In this document: in pieces, positions 6,781 through 8,166 of the stretch
Layout: each line of letters opens with the position of its first letter
Numbering within the stretch: position 1 is the stretch's first letter
Origin: Sphingomonadaceae bacterium
Lineage (GTDB): Bacteria > Pseudomonadota > Alphaproteobacteria > Sphingomonadales > Sphingomonadaceae
DNA: 8,166 nt
Reading direction: 5' to 3'
Assembly: GCA_023384025.1 (NCBI GenBank)
Contig: JAHDXX010000147.1
Coordinates: 1 to 8,166 of the forward strand
The notes under the pieces: model-generated
The model's input: only the letters and a program-made list of their open reading frames with translations
What the model was told of the DNA's origin: nothing
The model's database searches: none
Made by a program: the position numbers and the translations under genes

Positions 6781-7074
6781 ATGCTTGAGACAATTGCGCC
6801 ATTTGTCGGCCTTCTGGGTCTAATCGGCCTCGCGGGCCTGGCGGGGATCAAGAACCCCGTCGCCAAGGACCGCGCCGGAGCGGCGGTGCGGCTGCTGGGC
6901 ATCCTTGGCCTTGCCGGCTTCGCCGGCATCTGGATCGACGGGGCGGGCGCGATGGGCGCGGCCGGGGCGCTCGGCCTGTGGAACCACCAGGTACCGAAGC
7001 TGGCCCGCTGGGGCCGGCTGGGATGGGTCTTCCCGGCCGGGATCCCGTACCTCGTGGGGCACTTTCTCGGTTAA
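6781..7074 (+). CDS. Small hypothetical membrane protein, glycine/leucine-rich
   Basis: A 97-residue protein that I do not recognise. A strong ribosome binding site and consistent GC-rich codon use support it as a real gene. Hydrophobic Gly/Ala/Leu-rich segments suggest two to four short membrane helices: about residues 7-23, 36-52, possibly an Ala/Gly stretch near 57-66, and a C-terminal segment near 82-96. Polar linkers lie between them (KNPVAKDR at 24-31; a basic KLARWGRL stretch before the last segment). Segments 11-23 (LLGLIGLAGLAGI) and 38-50 (LLGILGLAGFAGI) are near-copies, giving small-residue faces suited to helix packing. It follows the amidase by 24 nt, so it is probably co-transcribed. 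Its stop TAA overlaps the stop of the convergent FAD oxidoreductase. No function is assigned; a helper of uptake or a membrane anchor is only a guess. Confidence 0.7.
   Translation: MLETIAPFVGLLGLIGLAGLAGIKNPVAKDRAGAAVRLLGILGLAGFAGIWIDGAGAMGAAGALGLWNHQVPKLARWGRLGWVFPAGIPYLVGHFLG
7071..7074. other. Interlocked convergent stop codons (TTAA)
   Basis: The palindrome TTAA supplies the TAA stop of the + strand small membrane protein (7072-7074) and the TAA stop of the - strand FAD oxidoreductase (7071-7073). The two coding regions therefore overlap by 4 nt tail to tail, leaving no intergenic space for a dedicated terminator. Confidence 0.9.
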
Positions 7075-8166
7075 AGTACGCCCAGGTTCTGCGCGGTGCG
7101 CGCCGCCGGGATCAGCAGGTGGCGGATGATCCGGTCCATCTTGCCCTGGTTCGATACGGCCAGCGGCTTCTCGATCGGGAAGGGCAGGGCGTCGGTGCGG
7201 TCGGCTGCCAGGCCCATGGCCAGGAGCTTGCCCATCAGCGGCGCCATCAGGTTGCCCCAGGCGTTGAAGTACATCAGGCCGTAGATGCCCGGGCGTGGCT
7301 GGAACACGCCGGGAAATTCCCGGTCGCGCATTGCCACGCGCCCGGTCCAGTAGGCTTCCAGCTCGATCTTCATGGTTTTCGTTTCCGGCCAGGCATGGTG
7401 CAGCCAGGCCAGTTGGTTGCGGAAATGCCAGACGGCGTCTTCGGGTGACGACACGGTCGGGATCGATGACAGGATAAGCCGGTCATGCCGGTCGCGGACC
7501 AGCGGATTGATGTCGAGCGGCAGCTGGCTGAGCGTCTGGCGGCCGGGCATGATCAATGCCTTCGCCTCGTCAGGCAACGTCCGGGTGGTCAGGGCATAGG
7601 CGGTCAGCGGATAGAAGGCGGTGGCGAATTCCGGCACCACATCGGTCGGATAGGCATTGGTGCAGAACACCACCCGTTCGGCGGTGACGCTGCCGCGCGG
7701 GGTGCGCACCGTCCAGCGCGAACCGGCTTGGTCGATCCGGATCGCCGGGCTCTCGCCAAACACCAGCGCGCCCAGCCGCGCTGCCGCGGCGGTCATGGCG
7801 TTGGTCAGCCGATAGGGATTGACCTGGCCGCCATCGGGGAAGGAAATCGCGTGGGTCCACAACCTGCTGCCGGTCTGCCGGACCAGCTCCTCGCCGCCGG
7901 TCTCCTCGATCCGCAGCAGGCCCTGCCGCTCCATCCAGGCCGATTTGGCGCGGAATTCGGCCGCGGCCTCGGCATTCTCGGCGACGTTGAGATAGCCCGA
8001 ACGGACCGCATCCTGCGCCGCGCCATGCCGCGCGGAAAGATCATAGGGCAGGTTGCGGTGTTTGCGGAAAGCATCGAGGAAGGCTTTGCCGCCATCTGGG
8101 AAGCGTTCGAACACGGCCGCATCGCGCAGGGTTGGCAGCACGTGCCCGGCATTGCGCCCCGAAGCG
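7071..8166 (-). CDS. FAD-dependent oxidoreductase, DAO family (amine/amino-acid oxidase type), N-terminus outside window
   Basis: About 364 C-terminal residues of a D-amino-acid-oxidase-fold flavoenzyme, as found in gamma-glutamylputrescine, sarcosine and glycine oxidases. The frame is open to the right edge, where it reads A-S-G-R-N-A-G-H, a segment typically following the Rossmann GxGxxG nucleotide loop and helix in this family. The FAD-binding N-terminus (about 60-80 residues) therefore lies beyond 8166, and the GTG at 8141 is internal. Further family signs are ERVVFCTNAY (the usual 'vv.AtgA..' strand after the substrate domain), YWTGRVAMRDREFPGV, and the C-terminal FAD-closing segment GIYGLMYFNAWGNLMAPLMG followed by KLLAMGLA. 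Expected chemistry is oxidation of a secondary or primary amine to an imine with FAD, giving H2O2 or passing electrons on. The exact substrate is not readable. Being on the opposite strand and convergent, it belongs to a separate transcription unit, and a link to the catabolic operon is unproven. Confidence 0.88.
   Translation of the reverse strand, partial: ASGRNAGHVLPTLRDAAVFERFPDGGKAFLDAFRKHRNLPYDLSARHGAAQDAVRSGYLNVAENAEAAAEFRAKSAWMERQGLLRIEETGGEELVRQTGSRLWTHAISFPDGGQVNPYRLTNAMTAAAARLGALVFGESPAIRIDQAGSRWTVRTPRGSVTAERVVFCTNAYPTDVVPEFATAFYPLTAYALTTRTLPDEAKALIMPGRQTLSQLPLDINPLVRDRHDRLILSSIPTVSSPEDAVWHFRNQLAWLHHAWPETKTMKIELEAYWTGRVAMRDREFPGVFQPRPGIYGLMYFNAWGNLMAPLMGKLLAMGLAADRTDALPFPIEKPLAVSNQGKMDRIIRHLLIPAARTAQNLGVL

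Noticed and set aside
7031..7042. 12-base perfect palindrome TCCCGGCCGGGA as a possible operator or terminator
   Set aside because: It is inside the small membrane protein coding region, has no loop and no following T-run, and GC-only palindromes of this size are expected by chance here.
7091..7103. GCGCGGTGCGCGC hairpin just after the small membrane protein stop as a terminator
   Set aside because: The stem is only about 4-5 bp, lacks a T-tract, and lies in the 3' coding end of the - strand FAD oxidoreductase.

Overview
The window is GC-rich, tightly packed bacterial DNA. Gene content, codon bias and the protein families point to an alphaproteobacterium, most likely a sphingomonad (Novosphingobium/Sphingobium-like). 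That placement is inference from memory of similar proteins, not from a search. No RNA genes, insertion sequences, CRISPR arrays, origins or long repeats were seen, and no gene-free stretch exceeds 50 bases.

Layout: five genes run in the same direction on the + strand and look like one transcription unit entered from the left. They are (1) the 3' part of an acyl-CoA synthetase of the FadD19/PRK07798-like type, to 1547; (2) a second, different acyl-CoA synthetase/adenylate-forming enzyme, 1544-3211; (3) an amidohydrolase-2-like TIM-barrel protein that seems to lack most metal ligands, 3213-4079; (4) a KshA-like Rieske non-heme iron oxygenase, 4130-5236; (5) an amidase-signature enzyme with a predicted twin-arginine export signal, 5233-6756. 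A small predicted membrane protein follows at 6781-7074. Spacings are an ATGA overlap (1/2), a 1-nt gap (2/3), 50 nt (3/4), a GTGA overlap (4/5) and 24 nt (5/6). This suggests translational coupling and co-regulation.

On the - strand, converging from the right, is the C-terminal part of a DAO-family FAD-dependent amine/amino-acid oxidoreductase (7071-8166, continuing beyond the window). Its stop codon interlocks with that of the small membrane protein in a TTAA palindrome.

How the genes may work together (inference): two CoA ligases, a KshA-type ring or allylic oxygenase and a hydrolase-fold protein look like part of a catabolic operon for a cyclic or isoprenoid/steroid-like carboxylic acid. 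The exported amidase could release such an acid from an amide conjugate. The substrate cannot be read from sequence. The most interesting single item is gene 3, a hydrolase-fold protein with apparent loss of its metal site but kept in the operon.
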